A stretch of 64,000 nt of DNA from CAZMZW01 sp963802275 (GTDB taxonomy: Bacteria; Chloroflexota; Anaerolineae; Anaerolineales; Anaerolineaceae): positions 62,001-126,000 of the forward strand of contig CAWDIB010000003.1 of the NCBI GenBank assembly GCA_963802275.1, given 5' to 3'. Below, one piece after another: positions 45,440 through 53,995 of this stretch; position 1 is the stretch's first letter, and the number at the start of each line of letters is the position of its first letter. A model generated the notes under the pieces. That model was not told where the DNA came from and ran no database searches. It worked only from the letters and a program-made list of their open reading frames with translations. The translations under genes were made by a program, and so were the position numbers.

Positions 45440-46666
45440 ATGAAGCAGAAAATTTTCTCGCTAAGTTTGGTTGTGTTCATGATCGGAGCCATGGTGCTGT
45501 CGGGCTGTGCCCCTCAGGCAGCTGCTGCAAAACCCGCAGCAGATCAACCCGCAGCCAGTGCACCAGTTGCCACCGGATTTGATTTTGAAAAATCCGACAA
45601 GGTAGTCTTTGGTGTGCTAACCTATTTGACCGGTAAGAATATGGAACAGGGTCTGCGCAGCAAGGCCATTGTTGACTTGGCTGTTGAGCAGCTCAATGCT
45701 GCCGGCGGAGTTTTGGGCAAGAAAGTGGAAGTCCAGTACTTTGACTCCGGCAACGACCAGCAGACTGTGTTGAATTCCGTCCAGAAGATTGTTGCCACTG
45801 AGGGCATGAGCGGTTTCTTTGGCTGCATGTACTCCGGTGATACCATCGCCTACCTGCCTACCATCACCAAGGCCAAGATGGTCTCCCTGACCGCCGGTAA
45901 CAGCGAAAACGTATTGAAGCAGAATAACCCATACATCTGGATGCCCCGCATTTCAGATGCCAGGTTCTCTCAAATCATGGCCAATCTAGCCATTGAAACA
46001 CTTGGCATGAAAAAACCAGCCATCATTTTCGCCAACAATGCCTCCGGTCAGAGCTTCCGCGACAAGGTTGTTGAAACCTTGAAAGCGGCAAAAATGACAC
46101 CCGTCTTTGAGCTGTCCTATGATCCTGCCACCACGACCAACTATGCACCGTTCGTATCAGCCTTGATTAACAGTGGCGCGGATGGATTGCTGCTCTCCGC
46201 CAACTCTTCCGATTCCAGCGGCGTGCTGAGCACCACAGCGCTCAAACAGGGTGGTTTCACTGGTCCAGTTGTGGCTTTCCCTGCCCTGATGAGACTTGAT
46301 ACCATTGCAGCTGCTGGTGGCGCCATGGAAGGTTATTATGGCGTGGCAGAATTTGATGTTGAATCCAAGGATCCCCTCATTTCGAAGGTTGTCGCTGAAT
46401 TTCGCGCAAAGTATCCCAACATGCAGCCGACCTGGATCGAAGCAGTTTTTTATGACAGCCTGATGCTCCTGGTTGAGGCTGCCAAGATTGCCAACTCCAC
46501 CAACCCCGAGAAGATTAACGAGGGTATGTCCAAAATTAAAGAATTCAAGGGCATGATGGGTACCCACTCATTCCATGCTGATCATGCCACTGCGGATGGT
46601 ATCTATACCGCTAAAGTTGAAAATGGCCAGATCATCTTCGGTGATTACCTGAAGAGAGCTCAATAA
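45440..46666 (+). CDS. Liv-type ABC transporter substrate-binding lipoprotein
   Basis: 408 residues. Signal peptide with lipobox LSGC (Cys at about 23), an Ala/Pro-rich linker, then a type I periplasmic-binding domain: VVFGVLTYLTG, AVEQLNAAGGVLGKKVEVQYFDSG, FFGCMYSGDTIAYLP and GYYGVAEFDVESKDPL. Such proteins bind branched-chain amino acids, amides, urea or short peptides at the outer membrane face. First gene of a complete livJHMGF set. Ligand not predictable. Confidence 0.9.
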   Translation: MKQKIFSLSLVVFMIGAMVLSGCAPQAAAAKPAADQPAASAPVATGFDFEKSDKVVFGVLTYLTGKNMEQGLRSKAIVDLAVEQLNAAGGVLGKKVEVQYFDSGNDQQTVLNSVQKIVATEGMSGFFGCMYSGDTIAYLPTITKAKMVSLTAGNSENVLKQNNPYIWMPRISDARFSQIMANLAIETLGMKKPAIIFANNASGQSFRDKVVETLKAAKMTPVFELSYDPATTTNYAPFVSALINSGADGLLLSANSSDSSGVLSTTALKQGGFTGPVVAFPALMRLDTIAAAGGAMEGYYGVAEFDVESKDPLISKVVAEFRAKYPNMQPTWIEAVFYDSLMLLVEAAKIANSTNPEKINEGMSKIKEFKGMMGTHSFHADHATADGIYTAKVENGQIIFGDYLKRAQ

Positions 46667-46712
46667 CGTAAGCATTTTCGACTGATTAAAGTGCTCACTT
46701 AAGTTAGTAATA

Positions 46713-46756
46713 AAGATGTGCTGGTTTGAATTTGTAACCAAAAACCAGCACATCTT
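46713..46756 (+). other. Intercistronic stem-loop between binding protein and permease genes
   Basis: Fifteen-base perfect arms (AAGATGTGCTGGTTT and its complement) with a 14-base loop, no T-run after it. Hairpins here usually protect the upstream mRNA or lower downstream expression, giving more binding protein than permease. Confidence 0.65.
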
Positions 46757-46786
46757 GAATAATCAAGAAATAAAAGGATTGCAAAA

Positions 46787-47659
46787 ATGGTTTTATTTTT
46801 CAATCTGACCATGAACGGAATTACCATCGGCATGGTTTATGCGCTTCTCGGTTTGGGGTTGGTGCTTCTGCTTCGGGCAGTGGGTGTCATGAATTTTGCC
46901 CAGGGACAATTAATGGTGATCGGCGCTTACATCACCTGGTACTTCATTGTTCGTTTGGCTCTTCCGCCACTGATTGGACTCTTGATCTCATTTATTTTTT
47001 TCATCATCGTTGGTGCGGTTTTTATGTACACCTGCTACTGGCCGGTGCGTAAGAATAAGTGGACCCAGGCAATGCTGGTTTGCACCCTGGGTGCCGCCAT
47101 GCTCATCCCGGACCTGTGTATGGTCATTTTTAATCCTGAAATAAAAACCATGGCTCCTATCATTCCTGGCAGCCTGATCTTTGGCGATTTCAGGATCCAG
47201 TATCAATATTTGTTCATTATTGGCCTGTGCATTTTAATTATTGCCGGCATCTTCTTATTGTTCTCCAAACTCTATGTCGGGCGTGTGATGGCCGCTGCCT
47301 CCATGAATGCCTACGCAGCCCAATTAATTGGCATTCCGGCCACGCTGACCACCCTGGCAACCTATATCATTGTGATGATCATCGCCGGCATCGCCGGTTA
47401 TCTTGTGGCGCCCATCTTTCTTGTTCGCGGTGACCTGGGCAATCTGCAGCTGAAAGCATTTGCTGGTGTGGTACTGGGAGGTCTTGGAAATTTACAGGGT
47501 GCCATTATCGGCAGTTTCATCATCGGTTTGATTGAAGCTTACAGCTCTTACTTTACCGTCCATTATATGGACGCATTTGTATTTGCAGTGCTTATGTTGG
47601 TCTTGCTCATCCGTCCCCAGGGAATCTTTGGTGCGTACTCAGTTTCAGAAAAGGCGTAA
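46787..47659 (+). CDS. livH: Liv-type ABC transporter permease (LivH)
   Basis: 290 residues, about eight membrane helices. MNGITIGMVYALLGLGLVLLLRAVGVMNFAQGQ is the LivH start; later AAQLIGIPATLTTLATYII and LKAFAGVVLGGLGNLQGAIIGSFIIG, the EAA-like loop contacting the ATPases. Forms the channel with LivM. Two bases before livM. Confidence 0.92.
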   Translation: MVLFFNLTMNGITIGMVYALLGLGLVLLLRAVGVMNFAQGQLMVIGAYITWYFIVRLALPPLIGLLISFIFFIIVGAVFMYTCYWPVRKNKWTQAMLVCTLGAAMLIPDLCMVIFNPEIKTMAPIIPGSLIFGDFRIQYQYLFIIGLCILIIAGIFLLFSKLYVGRVMAAASMNAYAAQLIGIPATLTTLATYIIVMIIAGIAGYLVAPIFLVRGDLGNLQLKAFAGVVLGGLGNLQGAIIGSFIIGLIEAYSSYFTVHYMDAFVFAVLMLVLLIRPQGIFGAYSVSEKA

Positions 47660-47661
47660 GG

Positions 47662-48687
47662 ATGAAAAAATTGGGCAAAAAAAATCAATTTAACCCTCAA
47701 ATGATTTTTGGGAAGATACTCCCCATCCTTCTGTTTTTGGCAATCTATTTCATCACCCCTGCTGTCGCCAGTAATTATGTGATGACGATTGTCAACATGA
47801 TATTGATTTATTTTCTGGGCGCGATTGGTATTTCATTGATGATGGGCATGGGCGGGCATCTCTCTTTTGCTTCAATTTCGTTTATGGGAATTGGGGCATT
47901 CCTTGCCGCCCAAATGGCTAAAACTTATGGTGTCAACCCTGTATTCGCCATTTTGTTGTCAGTCCTTTTTACATCCATTTTTTCTTTCCTGCTTGGATTA
48001 TTGCTGCTCAGATTAAGCGGTGCCTTTTTCCTTTTTTCGACCATCGCATTTGCCCAGATCATGGCCAACGTATTTCTAACCTTTAAACCGCTCAGCAATG
48101 GCGCGGATGGCGTTTATGATATTCCCAAGATGGTCCTTTTCGGCGTTCTCTTTGATGATCTGCGTACCTGGTTTTATTTGCTGGCAGTGATCGTCGTTAT
48201 TATTGCCCTCATTGTGGAACGCATCCGGAAAAGCGTGCTTGGCCGCAGTTTGATGTCGATCCGCGATAATGAGGTTGCGGCAAAGACCTTGGGAGTAGAT
48301 GTCTATCGAACCAAGGTCATCGCTTTTGTCATTGCCAATGCCTTTGCAGCATTGGGCGGTGCCATCCTTTCATTTCACAACGATGCCGTCAGTGCATCTC
48401 TATTCACACTGGAGATCTCGCAAAGATTCCTCGTCATGGTCATGCTCGGAGGGGTGAACAGCACCTTCGGAACATTCCTGGGCACCTCATTGATCACTGC
48501 CTTGCCAGAGTGGCTCAGGCCGTTGCAGCAGTATTTGAATATCTTTTTTGGGGTTGGATTGATCCTGATGATGATTTATATGCCAATGGGTCTCACGGGT
48601 ATTTTTACCCAAACGATGAGGAGAATTACCAACAAACTCAGGAAGAAGAGCGAGGACGCAAATCATGCCGTCAGTACTGAGAGTTAA
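47662..48687 (+). CDS. livM: Liv-type ABC transporter permease (LivM)
   Basis: 341 residues, multiple helices. IGISLMMGMGGHLSFASISFMGIGAFLAA, LRLSGAFFLFSTIAFAQI and LGRSLMSIRDNEVAAKTLGVDVYRTKVIAFVIA are typical LivM segments; MLGGVNSTFGTFLG is the coupling region. Its 3-prime end overlaps livG by 23 bases. Confidence 0.92.
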   Translation: MKKLGKKNQFNPQMIFGKILPILLFLAIYFITPAVASNYVMTIVNMILIYFLGAIGISLMMGMGGHLSFASISFMGIGAFLAAQMAKTYGVNPVFAILLSVLFTSIFSFLLGLLLLRLSGAFFLFSTIAFAQIMANVFLTFKPLSNGADGVYDIPKMVLFGVLFDDLRTWFYLLAVIVVIIALIVERIRKSVLGRSLMSIRDNEVAAKTLGVDVYRTKVIAFVIANAFAALGGAILSFHNDAVSASLFTLEISQRFLVMVMLGGVNSTFGTFLGTSLITALPEWLRPLQQYLNIFFGVGLILMMIYMPMGLTGIFTQTMRRITNKLRKKSEDANHAVSTES

Positions 48688-49414
48688 AGAAGTCAGCAAG
48701 GCCTTTGGAGGCGTCATTGCTGCTGAAAAAGTAAGTTTTGAAGTACAATCTGCAGAAATTATGGGCCTGATTGGTCCAAATGGAGCAGGGAAGACAACCT
48801 TATTGAATCTGGTCAGCGGGATTTATGAATGCGATTCAGGCCAGATTTTTCTGGGTAAAACTGAAGTAACCAAAACGCCGGCCCATAAAAGAGCCAGGAT
48901 GGGTTTGGCACGCACATTCCAGACCCCCCGTTTCTTGGAAAGAGCTGAAATCAGGGATAACCTGCTTTTAGGGGTGGAGCAGGGAGACCAGGTCGGATTT
49001 TTCAAGTCATTTATTGGCGTAAAAGGAACTGACTTTGAAAAAGAGGTCAAAATCCTTCTGGATATTGCCGGTTTCTCAATCAGATGGGATGACGATATCA
49101 GCGCGATGCCTTTCGGGCAGCGAAAACGCCTGGAGATCATTCGTGCCTTGCTCTCTCACCCCAAAGTGATGCTGGTGGATGAACCTGCCGCCGGTTTAAA
49201 TACCAAGGAACTTGAGAGTGTGATGAATTTACTTAAATTTGCCCTGGGAAAAGGCGTCGGTGTTGTTTTAATTGAACACAGAATGGATCTGGTAATGAAT
49301 GTGTGCAACAGGATCATTGTTCTCAATTTTGGCAAATTGATCGCTTCCGGCAAACCCAAAGAGGTTGCCACCAATCCGGCGGTGATCGAAGCTTATTTGG
49401 GAAAGGATGTATAA
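48665..49414 (+). CDS. livG: Liv-type ABC transporter ATPase (LivG)
   Basis: 249 residues. Walker A GPNGAGKTT (~residue 36), the LivG-type ARTFQTPRF Q-loop, signature region AMPFGQRKRLEIIRAL (degenerate LSGGQ), Walker B VMLVDEPAAGL and H-loop LIEHRMDLVM. Hydrolyses ATP to drive import with LivF. Starts inside livM. Confidence 0.92.
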   Translation: MPSVLRVKEVSKAFGGVIAAEKVSFEVQSAEIMGLIGPNGAGKTTLLNLVSGIYECDSGQIFLGKTEVTKTPAHKRARMGLARTFQTPRFLERAEIRDNLLLGVEQGDQVGFFKSFIGVKGTDFEKEVKILLDIAGFSIRWDDDISAMPFGQRKRLEIIRALLSHPKVMLVDEPAAGLNTKELESVMNLLKFALGKGVGVVLIEHRMDLVMNVCNRIIVLNFGKLIASGKPKEVATNPAVIEAYLGKDV

Positions 49415-49415
49415 C

Positions 49416-50135
49416 ATGCTGAAGATTAAGAATCTCCACGCATTTTATGGTCCCATCGAAGCCCTAAAAGGAATTGATGTTGAGATCCGGGATGGGCAAA
49501 TTTGCAGCATCATTGGTGCGAATGGCGCGGGTAAAACAACCCTGCTTAAGGCCATCTCCGGCATGATCCAGCGCACGGGAAGCATGCATTGGAACGAACA
49601 CGATATTTCGGATGCATCTCCGCTGCAAACCGCAAAACTTGGTATTGTTCATGTGCCGGAAGGCCGCCTGGTATTTCCAGGTCTGACTGTGCAGCAAAAC
49701 TTGGAAGTGGGGACGGTTTCGTGGCATGGCATGTTTGGCCGCCAGCCATTCGATCAAGAACTGGATATGGTTTATAAATTGTTTCCGCGCCTGAAAGAGC
49801 GTTACAAACAGGGGGCTTGGTGTCTCTCTGGCGGTGAACAACAGATGCTCGCCATTGGACGCGGTCTTATGGCGCGACCTCAGTTGTTAATGCTGGATGA
49901 ACCCTCCATGGGTCTGGCGCCGGTGATTGTAAGCGAGCTCTTCAATAAAATCATTGAAATCAACCAGCAGGGAATCCCCATTCTGTTGATTGAGCAGAAT
50001 GCCAAATTGGCGTTAAGAATTTCAAATTACACCTACATTTTGGAACGTGGACTGGTGAAAGAGCATGCTTCTTCACATGAATTGCTCGATCATCCAAAAG
50101 TGGTTGAAGCCTACCTTGGCAAGTTCGCCACCTAG
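49416..50135 (+). CDS. livF: Liv-type ABC transporter ATPase (LivF)
   Basis: 239 residues from ATG 49416 (MLKIKNLHAFYG), with GGAAAGG upstream; an ATG at 49407 overlapping livG is possible. Walker A GANGAGKTT, HVPEGRLVFPGLTVQQNL, signature LSGGEQQMLAIGRGLM, Walker B LLMLDEPSMGLAP and H-loop LIEQNAKLAL. Last gene of the transporter operon. Confidence 0.92.
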   Translation: MLKIKNLHAFYGPIEALKGIDVEIRDGQICSIIGANGAGKTTLLKAISGMIQRTGSMHWNEHDISDASPLQTAKLGIVHVPEGRLVFPGLTVQQNLEVGTVSWHGMFGRQPFDQELDMVYKLFPRLKERYKQGAWCLSGGEQQMLAIGRGLMARPQLLMLDEPSMGLAPVIVSELFNKIIEINQQGIPILLIEQNAKLALRISNYTYILERGLVKEHASSHELLDHPKVVEAYLGKFAT

Positions 50136-50266
50136 TAATTTGGATTATTTTCGTAAATAATTACTTTTCATAGAGAAATCGAAAAGCAGAAAAGAAGGAT
50201 TCGTTAGCAGTTAAATAAACCCAGGCGAATCCAGCTGCTGATTTTTGAGTGAGATAAGTCTGACTC

Positions 50267-51373
50267 TTATTTGAAGAATGAGAGTATGCTGTCTGCGACA
50301 TACTTCATTTCTTTTTCGCTGTAACGCTGGTCGCAGTGGATCATCAGGTTATGTGCCGATAAATACCTGGCATCCTCGCCTGGATCATAGTAATCATACG
50401 GAAGAATCCACTGAATCTCACCAATGATGTCCTTGCTGACCAAATGGTCATAAAAGGCATCCCTGTTTTCCACCAGCAGGAATAATCCGAAGGGGACATA
50501 GTCGCCACCCTCATCCATTGGCTGGCTGCCGATGGTCAAACCCGGCTGATCCTTTAATCGTTGATAAAGGTATTGATAATTTGCCCTGCGCTGCTTGATG
50601 ATCGCATCCATATCACTGGCAAATAAAATATTCCTGGAAAAAGCGGTCATATCGCGTACGGTCAGGTCTGTGTAGCGGCTCTTATTGGCCTGCTGCTCAA
50701 GTTTGAGATATCCTTTTCTATCTAAATCAGGATTCTCATCATAGTATTCCCGCATCAGGGAAATCAATAGTTGTGTGTAAGCTGCTTCATTGTAAGCATC
50801 TTCCAGCTTTATAAGCTTGAACGGTGCGCCGTCTTTGGCTGCCAGCAGCCCACCATCGGTCATGGGCAGCCACTTGCGGGTGCTGCATACCAGGTAATCC
50901 CCGAATCCCATGCGTTTTTTGTCACGGGATAAAAGAGTTTGGGTGATATCTTCCACGATGGGAATGCCGCGTTCACTGCGAATCTGTTTCAGTTCATCCA
51001 CGATCGTTTGTTCATAGGGAACGCCGAAGTAATCAATGATGTAAATACCCTTTACATGTTCATCCAGTTTGCTTTTCAGGTCTTCCATGTCGATGGATAG
51101 ATCGCGCTTGATTCGATAGAAACGGTATTTTACCTTTGGCGCTTCAATCGAGACGATGATTGAAAGGCATAAATAGTCCGGCAGGAGAAGGACGTCCTCT
51201 TCATTGAAATTGATGCAATTATTCAGCAGGTAGATCGTTGCGGTGCGGCCATTATTTGTCAGAACTTGCCGTTCGAATTGATTAGAAAAATCACACCTTA
51301 ATGGCAAAAATTCCTGCTTGGATGGCTGATGAAGCTTGACAAGGTCAATATGTTGGAATCCGCCGATTAACAT
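50267..51373 (-). CDS. DegT/DnrJ-like PLP aminotransferase-fold protein
   Basis: 368 residues from ATG 51373. RTATIYLLNNCI, VLLPDYLCLSIIVSI, IIDYFGVPYEQ, IPIVEDITQTLLS (PLP-binding Asp) and VCSTRKWLPMTDGGLL, with the probable Schiff-base lysine in RKW, fit the DegT/DnrJ/EryC1 fold type I group. Substrate unknown; such proteins often aminate nucleotide sugars. The frame begins seven bases from a recombination junction with an AOR fragment, and no ribosome-binding site precedes it. Its native 5-prime end or promoter may have been lost. Confidence 0.7.
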   Translation of the reverse strand: MLIGGFQHIDLVKLHQPSKQEFLPLRCDFSNQFERQVLTNNGRTATIYLLNNCINFNEEDVLLLPDYLCLSIIVSIEAPKVKYRFYRIKRDLSIDMEDLKSKLDEHVKGIYIIDYFGVPYEQTIVDELKQIRSERGIPIVEDITQTLLSRDKKRMGFGDYLVCSTRKWLPMTDGGLLAAKDGAPFKLIKLEDAYNEAAYTQLLISLMREYYDENPDLDRKGYLKLEQQANKSRYTDLTVRDMTAFSRNILFASDMDAIIKQRRANYQYLYQRLKDQPGLTIGSQPMDEGGDYVPFGLFLLVENRDAFYDHLVSKDIIGEIQWILPYDYYDPGEDARYLSAHNLMIHCDQRYSEKEMKYVADSILSFFK

Positions 51374-51379
51374 TGGGCG

Positions 51380-51732
51380 AGGGGCTGGCTCCCTCAATGA
51401 CAATGCCGGCATACCCCGCCAGTTTCATCCGATGACCAAAATCCCCACCCACGGAAGAATATAAGAACCCTCCCGATATTTGATTGCGCGCAATGATTGC
51501 GGATCGATTGGCTGCCGGATACCCGCTCCCCACCAATAAGCCAGGAACAATGATGATAGGTTGTTCACTTGGATTGTTAGAGTGTAGTGTTTTGGATTTT
51601 GAGGAGCAGGTAGCACCCTAATAACCTTCCCCCAACCCATTTCCAATACTGCTTCAGTTCTACCCCCTGGCAGGTACCATTGCTTAAATTGATAAAAATA
51701 ATATTTCCCAATAAAATATTTCGATTATTCAA
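51380..51732 (-). pseudogene. Broken N-terminal fragment of an AOR gene (duplicate of 43256-43602)
   Basis: By eye roughly 85-90% identical at DNA level to the first ~115 codons of the second AOR. It keeps the TTG start region (LNNRNILLGN versus MENQNLLAGI), WKWVGGRLLG and VGSGYPAANRS, but has a frameshift near 51590-51605. It stops abruptly at about 51380, where the aminotransferase-like gene begins. No cofactor or cluster residues beyond the first lobe remain. Clearly non-functional; marks a past duplication and deletion. Confidence 0.9.
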
Positions 51733-52060
51733 TGGCTGACCTCAATAAAACCTATCAAATACAACAAAATAACTCAACCAATCTTCTAAAAATCACGATT
51801 ATAGAAAAATTATTATTAGTAAAAAAATGTTAGGTAATGATACGAACCTTCTCATGTTTAATAATAAGTATATTGGATTGTTTTATTTTAATTAAGATAA
51901 TAAGAGTTCAGAGAAAACCCTGAGCGTCTTTGAAATAAGAATATTACCGTTACACATAAAAGACGCCTCGGTAAATTTACAGATTCCGAAGAATTCCCCA
52001 TTTTAGATATTTTTTTAGCCATAAATCTATTATGGTTTATATAATTTGTTGTTCCCGTGT
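51733..52060. other. 328-base AT-rich intergenic region, no gene seen
   Basis: Lies between the AOR fragment and the second LivM gene. Very AT-rich, no coding frame, RNA gene or strong terminator that I can support. Confidence 0.5.
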
Positions 52061-53092
52061 CTATTTTATTAAATCCTTATCAGGAATACCTTGCTTTTTT
52101 ACATATTTTCCAGTGCTTTTAAGCTCATTAAACCTTTCCTTGAACATCAATAGAATTTCTTTTGGAGATTTACCCCAAAGAGATATTATCCCATTGGGTA
52201 AAAACGCAAGGGCAATGATGATTAGAGCACCATATATGATCAGCCGCATTTGATCTGTTAACCGAAGAAATTCCGGAAGAAAAACCAAAACAAAAGCCCC
52301 AATTAATCCGCCTTCTAATCTACTTAATCCACCAACAATTGCCATTGAAATAATAATTAACGAGGCTTGCCATCTAAATTGATCAGGGCTGATAAAACCA
52401 ATAAAAGGTCCATAGAGAACACCAGCTAATCCACCGAAAGCTGCAGCAATCGCGAATGCAATAGTTTTGTATTTCATTGTATTAATACCCAATGATTGTG
52501 CTGCCTCCTCCGATTCCTTGATGGCAATAAAAAATCTTCCAAACCTTGAATTAATAATTTGTCTGCAAATTAAGTAGGAAATAATTAGAAATGCGATGCA
52601 CAAAAAGAAGAAAGGTTGCAGTCCATTAAAGGTATAACCAAAAAGCACTGGCCGCTTGATACCATTTATTCCAAAAGGTCCGCCAGTAACAGCAACCCAA
52701 TTAAGAATGATTAAGTATATGATCTCTCCAAATACTTGCGTCACAAGAGCCAAATAAGGTCCACCGCGCAGTTTCATAGCTGGAATGCCAAGTAAAACTC
52801 CAAAGGCGATAGAGATACAAACTGCAACCGGTATCGTCAACCACCATGACCAATTGAATTTAATAGTTAAAATGGCCGAAACATAAGCACCCAGACCGAT
52901 AAAAGCTGCCTGGCCTAAATGTAATTGTCTTGCGTATCCGGTAATAATGACTACTCCTAGGACGGCGATCGCATTTATGCTAGCCAAGATGGAAAGATAC
53001 ATTGTGTAGTCACTACTACTTAAAAGCAGAAATAAAACAACTAAGAAGACAAATAGCCATTTATTTTTTAATAAGGATTTCAAGGCAAACAA
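52061..53092 (-). CDS. livM: Liv-type ABC transporter permease (LivM), second system
   Basis: 343 residues. GYARQLHLGQAAFIGLGAYVSAIL, AMKLRGGPYLALVTQVFGEIIYL, FGRFFIAIKESEEAAQSLGINTMKYK and GGLSRLEGGLIGAFVLVFLPEFLR are LivM hallmarks. The C-terminus carries a polar tail. Last gene of the second transporter operon; lower GC than the first system. Confidence 0.9.
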   Translation of the reverse strand: MFALKSLLKNKWLFVFLVVLFLLLSSSDYTMYLSILASINAIAVLGVVIITGYARQLHLGQAAFIGLGAYVSAILTIKFNWSWWLTIPVAVCISIAFGVLLGIPAMKLRGGPYLALVTQVFGEIIYLIILNWVAVTGGPFGINGIKRPVLFGYTFNGLQPFFFLCIAFLIISYLICRQIINSRFGRFFIAIKESEEAAQSLGINTMKYKTIAFAIAAAFGGLAGVLYGPFIGFISPDQFRWQASLIIISMAIVGGLSRLEGGLIGAFVLVFLPEFLRLTDQMRLIIYGALIIIALAFLPNGIISLWGKSPKEILLMFKERFNELKSTGKYVKKQGIPDKDLIK

Positions 53093-53112
53093 CTCCTTTT
53101 TCTATTTAGAAG

Positions 53113-53991
53113 TTAAAATTTTGAATCAACGCGTTTTTGGAATATACCAAGGGGAAAAAATGCAAGTACTGTAATTCCAAAAACGAACACAATAACATCC
53201 CTTAACCCCGAAGGAATGTAACCAGCAGAAATGGATTCAAGCATACCCACAATCAAACCTCCGCCAATTGCCCCCCATAGATTGCCAACTCCGCCAACAA
53301 CCGCTGAGATGAAAACTTTTAAGGCAAGCGATGACCCCAATTCAAGCGTCACTGAATATAAAGGTGCAACAAGAAAACCAGCAGCGCCACCCAAGATTGC
53401 GGTAAGTGCAAATGTTGCTGCTCTTGTTCCGGACACGTTGACACCCATAACCCCTGCCGTTTCAGGATCCTCTGCAGCAATTCGCATTGCCAAACCAAAT
53501 TTTGTTCTTGTGAAAAACAATTGCATCACACCTAAAATTAAAATGGCGATTAACGAAATGAATAAATTGTTTGCCGTTATTATCGAGTTTCCGATTATGA
53601 TTCTTTGGTTGGGATCAAAAATCAATGGCAAGGAACGGGGTTCGGGTCCCCAAACAAGCAGTAATACATTTCTGAGTACAGTTGCCCAAGATATTGATAC
53701 CAACATGAAAGTGATGCCGGACGCTTTTCTGAAATGCGTGAAAATCCCTTTTTCGACCAAAAAGCCATAAACCATCATTGACACCAATACAAGAAGTAAG
53801 GCGAGATAAACTGGTAAATCCAATAGAACGATGAATGTATAGGTTGTCAGGGCGCCAAGTGTGATTGTTTCCGAATGAGAGAAATTCAATAACTGTAGCG
53901 CTTTATATACCATCGTAAAACCTATTGCGGCTAAACCATAGATCATGCCAATAGTGATTCCATGGATGACTTGATTAAATAAAAAATCCAT
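53113..53991 (-). CDS. livH: Liv-type ABC transporter permease (LivH), second system
   Basis: 292 residues. VIHGITIGMIYGLAAIGFTMVYKALQLLNFSHSE at the start, AMRIAAEDPETAGVMGVNV and LKVFISAVVGGVGNLWGAIGGGLIVG near the end. Partner of the LivM 20 bases downstream. It follows the M20 peptidase by four bases, so peptidase and permease are translated from one message. Confidence 0.9.
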   Translation of the reverse strand: MDFLFNQVIHGITIGMIYGLAAIGFTMVYKALQLLNFSHSETITLGALTTYTFIVLLDLPVYLALLLVLVSMMVYGFLVEKGIFTHFRKASGITFMLVSISWATVLRNVLLLVWGPEPRSLPLIFDPNQRIIIGNSIITANNLFISLIAILILGVMQLFFTRTKFGLAMRIAAEDPETAGVMGVNVSGTRAATFALTAILGGAAGFLVAPLYSVTLELGSSLALKVFISAVVGGVGNLWGAIGGGLIVGMLESISAGYIPSGLRDVIVFVFGITVLAFFPLGIFQKRVDSKF

Positions 53992-53995
53992 TGGC

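Noticed and set aside
50267..51412. Longer start for the DegT-like gene (adds MPALSLREPAPRP)
   Set aside because: Those codons are out-of-frame AOR-fragment DNA across the junction, so they are not native to this protein.
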